A DNA stretch of 64,000 nucleotides. It comes from Magnaporthiopsis rhizophila. Its lineage: Eukaryota; Ascomycota; Sordariomycetes; Magnaporthales; Magnaporthaceae. Every line of letters begins with the position of its first letter. The first letter of the stretch is position 1. The notes beneath the pieces are model-generated. The model did no database searches and was not told the origin of the DNA. It saw nothing but the letters and a program-made list of their open reading frames with translations. Where the stretch lies: positions 124,001-188,000 of the forward strand of contig PYSS01000014.1 in the NCBI GenBank assembly GCA_003049465.1, in the 5' to 3' direction. This document shows positions 38,872-49,322 of the stretch, piece by piece. Both the position numbers and the translations under genes were made by a program.

Positions 38872-40422
38872 ATGGACCCCGAACTTCGCAGCCCTGCCAC
38901 CCCCGCCACTCCCTCAAGCACGGCCTCGCCCATGCTGCACCCGTTCGCGACGCCGTGCAAGTCGGACGGCTGCGAGGCATCATGCCACGGCCCCTACTGC
39001 CCCGACCACGCCTGCCAGGGCCTGGCCGCCGGCGCGCCCTGTAGCGAGCCCGCCCAGCCCGGCAGGACGCACTGCGCCCGCCACATGTGCAAGCTGCCCG
39101 GCTGCCGCGATCTGTGCGAGGACCCAGCCCTGGCCGCCCGAGGCCGCGAGGCCTGCCACCGCCACCGCTGCGTCGATCCGGCCTGCGCCAGTCTGCGCGA
39201 CGCCGCGTCCGGCAGCCGCTACCACTGCCTGCGCCACGTGTGCTGCGTCCCACGCTGCGGCGAGCCCGTCGACGGGCCGGGAGGTGTTGAGAAATACACG
39301 ACGGCCTGCCGCGACCACACGTGCGTCTTTGCCGACTGCCACGCCGGCGTCGTGGCCGACGACTTTGACCGCCACGGCGACGGCCACGATAGGCTCGACG
39401 ACGACCGCGAGGGCGGCAACCCCCAGCTATGTCCCAAGCACCGCTGCCGTTTCCTGTCCAGCCCAGATGACATGATGGACGGCGTCGACGACCGCGGCAG
39501 CAGCAATAGCAGCCACCACCGCAACATGCAACTACAGCTCCGCCACCGCTCATCCCAGCCACGCCAGGCGCTTCCCGAGACGCAATGCCACCGCCCCGTG
39601 GCCGACCCTCGCGCCAGTTTCTGCAGCGCCCACGCCTGCGCCCACGACGGCTGTCTGCGCATGGCTTCACATAGTACCAGCACAGCAGACCGCCGCTTCT
39701 GCAACCTGCACGGCTGCAAGCGCTGCGGCGGCGCCATCCCGGCCTGCACGCCCGGCGACGAGCCGCGCCGCTCAGCCCAATACTGCGAGGCCTGCCTGTG
39801 CCGCAACAAAAAGTGCCGCTCACCGCGCCTGGTGCTGCCGCGCCGCTACCACGACCCGACCCCGGCCTGCCCTCCGCCAGAGTACTGCGCCTGGCACGAC
39901 ACGTACTGGCGTTGGTGGCGCGCCGCCTGGGACCAAGGGCTGGCCGCCGCGCGTCTGAGCAGCGACTCGGCCGACTCGGCGTCGTCCGAGGCCCGCGCCC
40001 GCCGCATCGCCGAGGAGATGACTAGCGGCGGCAGCGGCGGCAGGGACTGGACCACGACCGAGTGTGGGCGGTCCGGGTGGGACGCCGGCTGGCGCGCGGG
40101 CTGGGCCTACGGGCGCGAGTGCGAGGTTCCCGACTGCGGCGCCGAGCGGAACCGCGGCAGGGGTCCCTATTGCTGTGCCCACGCCTGTGACGTCCCCGGG
40201 TGCAGGGCGCAGTGCGCGGGTGATGGGTACAGGTACTGCATCGCCCACGAGGCGGCGGCTGCCGAGTGCGACGACTATCCGCACGATGAGTATGTGGATG
40301 ATGACATGGTGGCCGTCTGTGATGGTGAGGCCCGCGAGCAGGCGAGGGCTAGGGAGTCGATGGACGGTGCTCTTCCTGGCGAGGGGCACATGGGCGGTGG
40401 CGTGACGATTTCTGTGCACTAG
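38872..40422 (+). CDS. Large CxxHxC-repeat (putative zinc-binding) protein
   Basis: 516 aa, single exon, no signal peptide. The protein is built from about a dozen consecutive units of 20-45 residues, each with a Cys followed by a terminal aromatic/His-CxxHxC: YCPDHAC, HCARHMC, ACHRHRC, HCLRHVC, ACRDHTC, LCPKHRC, FCSAHAC, FCNLHGC, YCEACLC, YCAWHDT, YCCAHAC and YCIAHE. Each unit offers Cys, Cys, His and Cys ligands, as expected for a small zinc finger. Acidic/His-rich loops interrupt units 6 and 7. A helical Trp-rich insert (YWRWWRAAWDQG, GWDAGWRAGWAYG) separates units 10 and 11. The C-terminal tail is acidic. I do not recognise a named domain; a zinc-dependent scaffold or nucleic-acid/protein-binding repeat is inferred. 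The start is the ATG at 38872, with GACAG before it. Confidence 0.8.
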   Translation: MDPELRSPATPATPSSTASPMLHPFATPCKSDGCEASCHGPYCPDHACQGLAAGAPCSEPAQPGRTHCARHMCKLPGCRDLCEDPALAARGREACHRHRCVDPACASLRDAASGSRYHCLRHVCCVPRCGEPVDGPGGVEKYTTACRDHTCVFADCHAGVVADDFDRHGDGHDRLDDDREGGNPQLCPKHRCRFLSSPDDMMDGVDDRGSSNSSHHRNMQLQLRHRSSQPRQALPETQCHRPVADPRASFCSAHACAHDGCLRMASHSTSTADRRFCNLHGCKRCGGAIPACTPGDEPRRSAQYCEACLCRNKKCRSPRLVLPRRYHDPTPACPPPEYCAWHDTYWRWWRAAWDQGLAAARLSSDSADSASSEARARRIAEEMTSGGSGGRDWTTTECGRSGWDAGWRAGWAYGRECEVPDCGAERNRGRGPYCCAHACDVPGCRAQCAGDGYRYCIAHEAAAAECDDYPHDEYVDDDMVAVCDGEAREQARARESMDGALPGEGHMGGGVTISVH

Positions 40423-40707
40423 ACGACGATGTGATGATGTGGCGAAGCGGAATACGAGAAATGCAGTTTGGCGTGATATACCAGGGAGCGTAGCAATATA
40501 CCACTCAGTTTTGACACGGAACTGGGATGAAGCATACGATATGCCGCTAGTTTTTTCACGGGGAACTGGGACGAAGCGACAACATACCACCCAACTCATT
40601 CCAGAAGCCCCCCAATGTACATTAACTATCAGAACGGTGCAAACACAAATACCACTCCGTTACGGACCACTCCAGCGCATTATTAACCGAGCAACGCCAA
40701 CCACCCC

Positions 40708-42398
40708 CTAAGCGGCCGTCTTCTCGGTAACGGCCGACTTGCGCACAATGTCGTCCTCCTGCTCGGCCGCGTTGATCTCCTTCTCGATCTGGTGCATGTC
40801 CGTGTGCGGGATGGACGACTCGCCGTCGAAGATCTTGGCAATCTCCTCCAGCGTCGGGCCCTTGGTCTCGACGTAGAAGAACCACACAAAGATGAGCTCG
40901 ACCGTGTCCCAGAGCGTGTAGAAGAGCATAAAGTGCCAGTGCTCGGGGAGGTTGTTCCAGGCGAGCTTGTTGGTTTGGCTGTGGTTGTCAGGCATGTCAG
41001 CGATTTTCCTAGACTCTTGGAGGGTTCGGCGCTGTTCGAGATGCAAAGTACGCACTTCCCAATAGCCAGGATGGCCTGGACGGTTATGTTCATAATCATC
41101 ATGCCCTTGGCCCGCAGGTGGAAGGGCAGCACCTCGAGCGCGTAGGCGACCAGCAGGCCCGAGAAGCCAATGTCGTAAAAGATGCCAAACAGCCAGATGA
41201 AGACGAGCTGCGCGTAGCCCGAAGCAGCATTGGTGCCGCCAGAGTTGCCGTAGATGGCGCCCGTGATGGTCCAGAGCACAAACGACGCCACCATGCCGAA
41301 GACGGACGTCAGGAACAGCGGGCGGCGGCCGAAGCGGTCGACCTGCAGCGCGGCCACGATGGTGACGGACAGATCCAGGATGGTCTTGCCGGTCGAGATG
41401 CCCAGCTTCTGGTTCTGGTCCTTGATGCCGGCGCCCTCGTAGATGGTGTCCATGTAGTTGCTGAACAGCGCGTTGCCCGAGTACTGCGAGATGATGCCGA
41501 GCGAGATGATGATGGCCAGTCGCCAGCGGTTGCCCTTGGTGCGGAGAAAGTCGAGGTAGCTCGAGGCGCGGTCGGCGTCGCGCTCCGTCTGGATGACGTC
41601 GCGGATCTCGCGGTACTCGAACTGCACCGTGGCGTTGTTGACGTCGCCGCCGGCGTGCCACTTGGCCAGGATGGCCAGCGCCTCCTCGTTGCGGTCCTTG
41701 TTGACCAGGTAGCGCGGCGACTCCGGGATCCACCAGATGCCGACCAGCTGGATCACCGACGGCACGACCTGGATGAAGGTGATGGACCGCCACGACCACT
41801 CGTTCTTGACGCTGGCCGTGCCCCAGCCGATGCACGACACGATCAGCGCGCCCAGGTTCCAGAGGCAGTTGTAGATGGCCGTGACGGGCCCGCGGTGCTG
41901 CGGGTGGCAGATCTCGGTCAGCAGCAGCGGCGACGACATCTGCGCCAGCGAGTTGCCGAACCCGAGCACGAACCGCCCGCCCAGGTACATGCCGAAGTTG
42001 GGCGTGAAGGCCGTCAGGCAGCCGCCCAGCACCATGAGCAGGCAGCCCGACACGATGGCGGTGCGCCGCCCGTAGTGGTCGGCCACGTAGGGCGTGATGA
42101 AGAAGGAGATGATGGAGCCGATGTTGAACATGTTGATGAGGATGCCGAGCTTGTTGTCGTCGTCGATGGCCTCCTTGAAGAAGTGCTTCCAGTAGTCCAT
42201 CTGCTGCGACGTGTTGACCAGCATGCCGTCGTAGCCCGTCGTGGCCGACGCCACCATGAGCACGACCGCGCCGGCGTAGAGCTTGCGCAGGTGCGGCTCC
42301 TTGGTCCACTCGACGTGCTCGAACCGGGGGGCCTCGGCCTGCGCCACCTCGACCTCGGACTGCACCGCGCGGGCGCCGACGTTGATGTTGGGAGCCAT
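40708..42398 (-). CDS. MFS sugar transporter (lactose-permease/hexose-transporter-like)
   Basis: Two exons, 42398-41056 and 40978-40708, with a 77-nt intron (GTGCGT donor, CTGAC branch). The total is 1614 nt, 537 aa. Twelve TM helices. Sugar-porter signatures are visible: TTGYDGMLVNTSQ (TM1), DHYGRRTAIVSG (loop 2-3), IPESPRYLVNKDRNEEAL (end of TM6), DRFGRRPLFL (loop 8-9) and VETKGPTLEEIAKIFDG (after TM12). The overall resemblance is to the fungal lactose permease/LAC12-like subgroup. It would bring mono- or disaccharides across the plasma membrane with protons. The specificity is not determinable. A TATA-like GAGTATAAGTC lies about 95 bp upstream of the ATG. Confidence 0.93.
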
Positions 42399-44605
42399 TG
42401 CGTATGACGATGACCGACCAGACCAGGCAAGGAGAACTTGCGGATGCGGTGGAGGGACAGTGGCAGGCCAGACAAAGTGACGGCACCGTCGACTTATACT
42501 CGGGGATGCGGGGATTCTGGACAAGAGGAGCATCGGTACGTACCAGATGGGTTACGTTACTGGGTCGCAAAAGGGGTGTGATACATTAGAGTTGTGCCCC
42601 ATCCAGCAGGGATCCCGACAAGGGGGTGAAAACCTTGCGGATTTCCTGGCCAGATCCCGTGGAGGCGAGGGGTGGCGTGCGTGGTGCCCACGCGAATGTC
42701 GACAAACACCTCGACCCCAACGACCGGCCCACAGCTCCATCCGGACTGCGGTAGAACGGCTAGCGGATAATGGCACGAGGAGCAGAGCTTGAGCTTGATG
42801 ACAGCCAACGTCCACCGCAGACCACCGCCTCTTTCTCCCGGCTGACGAATCGACCAGCTGGAGATCAATGCCTGAACAAGCACGGAGTCTTACGCGACTG
42901 TCAGTGCCAGCAATCATCGAGACGGCACGGATGGACTGCCCAAAAGGGCCTAGGCGGTCAAGAAAACGGCACGGATGAGCTCCAAAGAAGGCTCTAGGCA
43001 GGTCGAGCCAGTCGAGCATTGAGTGCCATACCACCCTCCTCCAGCCCCTGCACGTCGGGCAGCCAATCGGCCCATGCGGGCGCGTCTGCTGCTCGTAGAC
43101 GGTCCGGTTTGCCCTGCTGGCAGAAGCTGCGTGCTCTGAACGTGGGGACCTCGTGGATGCCACCGAGCAGGGGTCGCCAGGCGAGTAGCCCAAGACGCCA
43201 GGCGCAGACCAAGAGATCTTGTCCATGGCAAGCATGCCAGCAGACCGGCAAGGACACGAATGCCATTCTGGGCAGGACCAGCCCAATCATATGACATCTA
43301 CCAGGGACAGACGGACGACGGGCTGCCAGAAATGAGAAATTCTCAGCCGAGATGGCCTGACCAAGCACCCGAGTCGCACTCGTGCCAGACGCTGTAACCA
43401 CAGACCGCGGTCAACCGCCAGCCAGAGACGGTCAGTGGAGGGTGGGGTTGCGTTACAGCAGACTAGGAAACGCGCATGGCGAATAAAAAAAAAAACAAGA
43501 GCCAAAAGAAGAAGGGCCGGATGTGGGAAAATCGGGAGGATCGCCCGTGGAATTAGACCGCCAATGGGAGGGGAGCCAGGGGGTTGCCTGGGATGCCTGG
43601 GTGTGGCGAGAAACTGGCTGAAAAAAGGGCCAGAACAGACGAAGGATTCGCACATTGACAGCCGCTGGGATATGGCTTCCGACCTGCCGTGGGAGCAAGG
43701 AGGCAAATATTTGATCCAGACGCCTACCCAGCCTGTCACAGCAGGCACACCCCTCGGTCTTTGGCACCAGAGAAAGATTGCGCTGGGGCCGAGGAGATTT
43801 CTGCACGTTTATTTCGTTGGCCCCAGACCCCGGCCGAATCCCCACACGCCTCGCGAGGAGGCTTTCATTCATCCGCTGCTGTGAAGACCTGTGCGTCTGC
43901 GGCGTGGTTGTCTGCCGCGACTTTCGTCCGAAGCTGCTGTGCTGCCCTGTTTGCCCGAGCAACCGCCGCCGTCCATACGACCTGGCCACTCGGAGCCGCA
44001 ATTCTCGGATCCGCCCTGCTGGCCTGCAGCCCAGAGGCGCCTACCACCCAGCCGGTGTGCATACATGCTATACATATATTGCCCTCGCGCCCCTCTGGAC
44101 CTGCAATATTGCAATATACAGGCCGTCATCCCCTCGTGGACTCGTCTATTTTGTAGATGAGGTCCGAGGCGGATCCGTATGCAAGGCAATATCCAAGCGA
44201 GGAGACGGGTGTGGAATCATGGCGGGTAAAAACGGACGTGGGCTGTCCATTTCTGGCAGCACAAACACCGCGCCCTGGCCCATCTTGTCCATTTGCACGC
44301 GAGATACGCAAGGGCGCGTCCTCGGGCTCTGCCGCCTCTGGATGCGGAGAAGACACATGATGCCCGTACGTACGAGATAGAAACCCCATGAAGCTGGGGA
44401 AACGCCCGAACGGTGTGGGGGATAGTGAGGGGAATGGGTGGGTGTGCATCCGGGCAGGGGGCGTGTGATCCTCCGGCAAAATGGGACGGGTTCCGAAAGT
44501 CAGCTCATGCAGCCGACCTCTGTATCCGTCCCGTTCATACGCGTTTCCCTTCGCTTCCTTGGTTTCGTTTGTCACCCATCACAGATGATTCCAAAGAGCA
44601 ACGCG

Positions 44606-44664
<59 letters not shown>

Positions 44665-45411
44665 AGACGGTTTCGCAGTGCTTCTCGTTCTGACAGCACA
44701 GCATCCCGACCAGGCCCTGCCGAAGGAACCGAATGGCTGGCCCCGTAGACAGGGCTATTTAGCCTAAAGCCCCTCCCGAAGCTTGTTCTCCAAATCTCGT
44801 TGGCCCGTTTAAACTGCTTTAGCCGGGCACTTTAGCCGGCAGCTACGCGAGGGGCCTGGTCCACCGGGCTGTCCCGTGACCAGCGGCTGGCATCTGCATC
44901 GGTACGGTGCTCCCTCTCAATATTAGCCACGAGAGCGGCAGTCTAGACGCGCCACATCTCAGCCGCGAGAACTACCCGCAGTCAGCCGCGTGGAAAGACG
45001 GCGCGCCCTTCCGGACGCCGTTGGTCTGTTGGTTTCTTGGTCGAAAGGTAAAATCCATGGCAACCAACAACCGAGCTAACGGCAAGCCTCGCCGAGCCAG
45101 ATCCCAAGCTTGTGGTCTATCGGATCCCAGTCGTTTACCAGAGGCCCGTAGATCCGTCAGGTACTCCAGAACGGCCCGCCTCCCGCAGCTTGACGTCTGC
45201 GGCTTGACTACAGCTGGCTTCCTGGCTCGCTTGAGAACATTTTGGCGACCCGCGTGTCCGGTGGCCCGATTTCACCACGTCCTCGCCGAGCTGACGGTAT
45301 CCCATGACCGAGCGGCAAAATAGCACAGCCAATACACGTGAATTGCTATCTATATCCAACTGACACTGCCTACAATATGTACAAGAAACTATCGAATCAC
45401 ATGCTGACCTC
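42399..45411. other. 3-kb gene-free region with a 54-nt poly-A tract
   Basis: Sugar transporter promoter on the left, M36 3' flank on the right. Several open frames of 60-150 codons occur on both strands but lack family similarity, start context or splice support. The only striking feature is the A54 tract at 44610-44663. Confidence 0.5.
44610..44663 (+). repeat. Poly-A tract, 54 nt
   Basis: Uninterrupted run of 54 A on the plus strand. No clear target-site duplication was found around it, so retroposition is not demonstrated. Confidence 0.95.
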
Positions 45412-47393
45412 CTAGCACACACCCGACGGCACGGTAAAGCTCTCGGTCCTCCGGCTGCTCGAGTAGGTGGCGCCCTCGCCCAGTCCACGCCTGGCAAAGC
45501 CGGTCCAGATGGGGCACAGGTTCTGGCCACCGGTCAGGGCGCGGTCGGCGTCCAGGATGGCGTCCCTGGCCTGCACAAAGTTGGGGTTGCACGGCTGCAG
45601 CGCCATGGCGTCGGCGACGAGCTTCTGGGTCAGGAACTTGCCGTCGGAGGGCACGCCGCGCGAGTCGAGGGTCGGGAAGATGGCCGTGTTCTTGCCGTGC
45701 TTGGCGATCAGCTGCCACATGACCTCGTACAGCATCGTGGCCCAGACGGTGCCGATGGCGTGTACGGCGTTGAGCGAGTTGACGCTGCCGTACGTCAGCG
45801 GGTTGACGGTCCGCGACGTGCTGTACGGGTAGGCGCGGATCCCCTTGGTGTTGTTGTACACCCACGCGCCCATCGGGTAGTCGGTGGCCGCCGTGTCCGC
45901 GTCCTTGATGCGCGCCGCCGTCGCCATGAAGTCGCCCCAGCCCTCGCCCATGCCGCCGGCCTCGAGCGCGCTGAGGCAGCCCGAGTTGGCGGGCCCGCCC
46001 GTGAGCCGGTTGGACAGGCCGTGCGTGTATTCGTGGATGACGACGCCGGCCTCGAACGTGCAGTCGCGCCGCGGCGTGCTGTAGGTCCACAGGTACATGT
46101 ACATGCGCCCGGCCTGGCCGTCGGGCGGCGTCGAGAACTGGGCGTTGTTGGTGGCGCGCCCGTCCTGCGCGTTGAGGACGACGGCGTCGCCCGCGCGTCC
46201 GCCCTTGCCGTTGTTGCTGGTCTGGAAGTTGCCGGCCGCCTCGGTGAAGCCGAGCTGGTACAGCAGGTCGTGGTAGATGTTGGCCGTGTAGAAGAGCTGC
46301 GCCACCGAAGCGTCGCGGTACGACACGGGGTCCGTCGTGGCCAGGCTGTAGGGGTAGCTGAAGTTGAGCGACTCGCTGACGGGCCGGTAGTTGTTGATGT
46401 AGGCGCTGCCGCCGGTCGGGTTGACCTGCGCGATGCCGTTGTTGCCGCGCGTCGTGTTGTAGGTGCTGTCGCCGTCGTTGTGCCACGTCAGGGGCGACGA
46501 CGCCTTGTCCCAGGGGTCCGTCACGCTGATGCGCGAACCCTCGGTCGGGTCGTTGATGCCGTACGGGTACACCTGGTACGTCGCGTCCGCCACGTAGTCG
46601 ACCACGTTGTGCACCTTGTTCTTGTCCGAAGCGTCGACGTAGCTGAGCAGCCAGTTGCTCGTCACGTCCGTCTCGACCCGCCACGTGAGCGCCAGCGTGC
46701 CGTCCGCCTGCACCAGGTACACCAGCCGCGCCTCGGGGTCCGACACGGCTCCGGCCGTGCCCTTGAGCTTGTACGTCTCGACGCCCTCTTTCTGCTCCGC
46801 CTTGGCCTCGCCCGTGATGGGCAGCTGGAGCACGTTCTTGGCGCCGTCGAGCGCGGCCGCGGGGTCGCTAAAGTCACGCTTCTTGAGCGGGTTCTCGGCC
46901 GGGATCTTGCCCGTGAAGAAGTTGTTGCCGTACGAGAAGACTTTGCCGTTGAGGATCTGTGGAGGTCGGTCAGTCACTGTACCGAAGAAGTCACAACCCG
47001 AGGCTCAAGTCACGACCGACTCACGTTGATGTTGATGTCGGCATTGTCAATGTCCAGCCCGTGTGCCTGCTGCTTCAGGTTCACATGGGCCACGCCGTTG
47101 GCGCCGACGTAGTGGTCGTCCACGATGCGGTACTCGGCACCCGGAGCCACCTTGGCGGCCAGTTCCTTGGCCACGTCGAGGTAGTCGGCAACCCCGGCCA
47201 ACGAGGCAACCGGCGACTGCTCGACCTCTTCGGCCTTGACGTACTTGGCCGTGGTCTTGAGGCGGAAGGCGTTGAGGTCAATGGCACGGCGCTGGAGACC
47301 AGCAATGCCAGCCTTGGGCGCGTGATGGGGGTGGGCCGCCACGGTGGCAGCCGCGCCCATCAGGCCGAGCGAGAGGAAGGACTTCATCAACAT
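45412..47393 (-). CDS. Secreted fungalysin metallopeptidase (M36)
   Basis: Two exons, 47393-47025 and 46956-45412, with a 68-nt intron (GTGAGT donor). The total is 1914 nt, 637 aa, the standard MEP length. It is a pre-pro-enzyme. A signal peptide (SFLSLGLMGAAATVAA) is followed by a propeptide (FTP region with DIDNADININILNGKVFSYG, plus LPENP-like IPAENPLKK). The catalytic domain has GVVIHEYTHGLSNRLTGG (HExxH, two zinc His plus catalytic Glu) and MGEGWGDF with the third zinc ligand Glu. PAENPLKKRDFSD contains a basic site within the pro region. It degrades collagen-, keratin- or other proteins outside the cell. A TATAAAG box is 95 bp upstream. The ATG at 47393 and one two codons later are equivalent starts. 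Confidence 0.96.
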
Positions 47394-49322
47394 CTTGAGG
47401 CACGAGCAGATGAGGCGAGCAAGTGGTATCCAGGGGCTCCTGTCTGCCGACGAGAACAGACATGTCCAGCAGGAGATATCGTCGCCCCTTTATAGGCCTT
47501 CGGACACTCCTCGCACTTTGTACCTCTGCCACCGACGCCGGCTTCCCCATCGACGCCAGCTTCCCCATTGACGCCATCAGCTTCCTCTTCCGATCAGTCA
47601 AGGGCCGCTTATCGAAACGGCCCATGATCCCCACTTCAGGACGCTGTCGTCTGGAAGTAGAAGGAGGTTATGGCGAGTACGAGAGCTCGGAGATGATGGG
47701 TTCCTAGGCTGTCTGCGCGTTCAAGAAGGAAGGTGGCCGTCTTGCGAGTGCGGGGAGGATCGCAACACGGGCCTGGTGCCAAGACGTTGCGATGGGTTGG
47801 GTCCACGGCCTCCCCGCCGGGTCGGACTTTTGATGGCGGTTATCTCGTGTCGATTCTCTCCTACCAAATGCTGTGTCGCATTATACGAGCTGATCCTCCA
47901 AACAGTCGATATCAGAGGCACAGCAAAGCTTCCTTCCGCGTTGGGAAGTGCATGAAGATCTGGACTTTTGGTCAGCCCTGGGCGTCATCAATATTCCGCC
48001 CAAGCAAAGCGCTGACTGACAGACCTGGCCAAGAATAGAAGGACACACCAAAGCCGCAGCGGCAGGCAGGACGACCCTGAGATGGCGGGGCGGTATAAAG
48101 ACCTTCCCGATGTGGCAAGTCGAGCGGCACGGGTTTAGGGTCCTTCTACGGGCGCGGCATTCGGGCATCGCGCAATCTGTGTCAAGACTGCAGACGCTTT
48201 ACGCGGGCCGGCTTGCGCGTGACGGCCGGCAGTTGGGGATTGGGATGCAATGCTATTGTGGGATATTTTGCTCAGGCCTGCCTTGCCCAGCAAGTCCGCC
48301 GATTTTTTGCCCCGGTCACGATCCATGGAGTATCGACCCCGCAGCTTTGGACTGCCAAGACGGGTGGCCTAGCTGCAGTTCCTCAAATTCCCGCGAGAGC
48401 AGGGACCTGGGATGTGAAAAAGTGGGAGGAGTGAAAGGTTGGACACTCTTGAGTGCACTCGGCATCGACTACAGAACCAGGTCAAGGAAGTATAGAAACG
48501 CGGCGTTCCAATAATTTCGTCTGAACCGCAGTCTATCGGAGGCCGGACGAAGCACTGACCAGCCAAGCATCAGTACCCCTGTCCCTACCCTCGTCAGGTG
48601 ATCGACGGGCAGCCGGGCTATGCTGACCTTGATCTAGGATGCCTTGTCTCATCAGCAGAGCCACAGACTTGCTGTTGTCGCTGCTCTTGCAAGACAATAT
48701 ATCCTAGCCGCCTGGACCGGCCCGAACCAGCGACCAGCTGCCTCCAAGTCAGCAACAACAACAAACATCGGACGGCATGCTGTCATCGTCTTATTAGCCG
48801 CCAACATGCAGCTCTGGGCTCCCTCAGAGCCAACCGCTGGGAGAGGACGCGCAGGCCAAGGCCCACTGCAGTCGAATCCGGCTAGCGTGGCCTCCAGCCG
48901 CAGTCCAACCACTCAAGACCCCTGAATCCCCAGCCTGCGGCGTTGGCCTCCTGCAGAGCTCTCTTTGACCCGCAGGCGGCCTCGTTGGCTGGCAGGAGGC
49001 AGACCGTCCCACGAAAAGATGGCTCGTTCGAGGCGTTTTTTGAGCCTCAGCCCCATTTTGCTTGGCGGGTGATCGGGCAGGCTGCGTACCCTCTTGATAT
49101 GCCCTCAAGGGTGCGTCCGGCCCTAATCTCGACATTTTCACACGCTGACACGCCGAGCACGCCGAGCACAGAAGTGCAAGGGGTGTCTGCTAGCCCTTAC
49201 GCAACCGTCTCCGCAACGGCATCACGACCTACGATTATCGAGATCCGATCGATGGTGACCACACATCCGGTCGATGGTGACACTCCAGCCCCGACGCATC
49301 GACGACCAACGACGGTGACACA
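47394..49322. other. Long divergent intergenic region, no gene seen
   Basis: M36 promoter (TATAAAG at 47488-47494), then about 1.8 kb up to the modin-like start. A TATAAAG at about 48092 on the plus strand is not followed by a credible ORF. Small direct repeats CACGCCGAGCA occur near 49149-49170 in the modin-like leader. Confidence 0.45.
47488..47494 (-). promoter_or_regulatory. TATA box of the M36 gene
   Basis: TATAAAG on the minus strand, 95 bp before the start codon. Confidence 0.5.

Noticed and set aside
41118..42407. 429-codon plus-strand frame over the sugar transporter
   Set aside because: Shadow frame; the transporter on the minus strand has all sugar-porter signatures.
43287..43748. 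153-codon minus-strand frame with a hydrophobic patch
   Set aside because: Hydrophobic LLLLALVFFF comes from a simple A/T-rich stretch; nothing else supports it.
44126..44575. 149-codon minus-strand frame in the 3-kb gene-free region
   Set aside because: No recognisable domain, no TATA/leader or intron evidence, composition unlike neighbouring genes.
48086..48514. Gene starting after the TATAAAG at about 48092
   Set aside because: The following frame (134 codons) is compositionally random and has no family or splice support.
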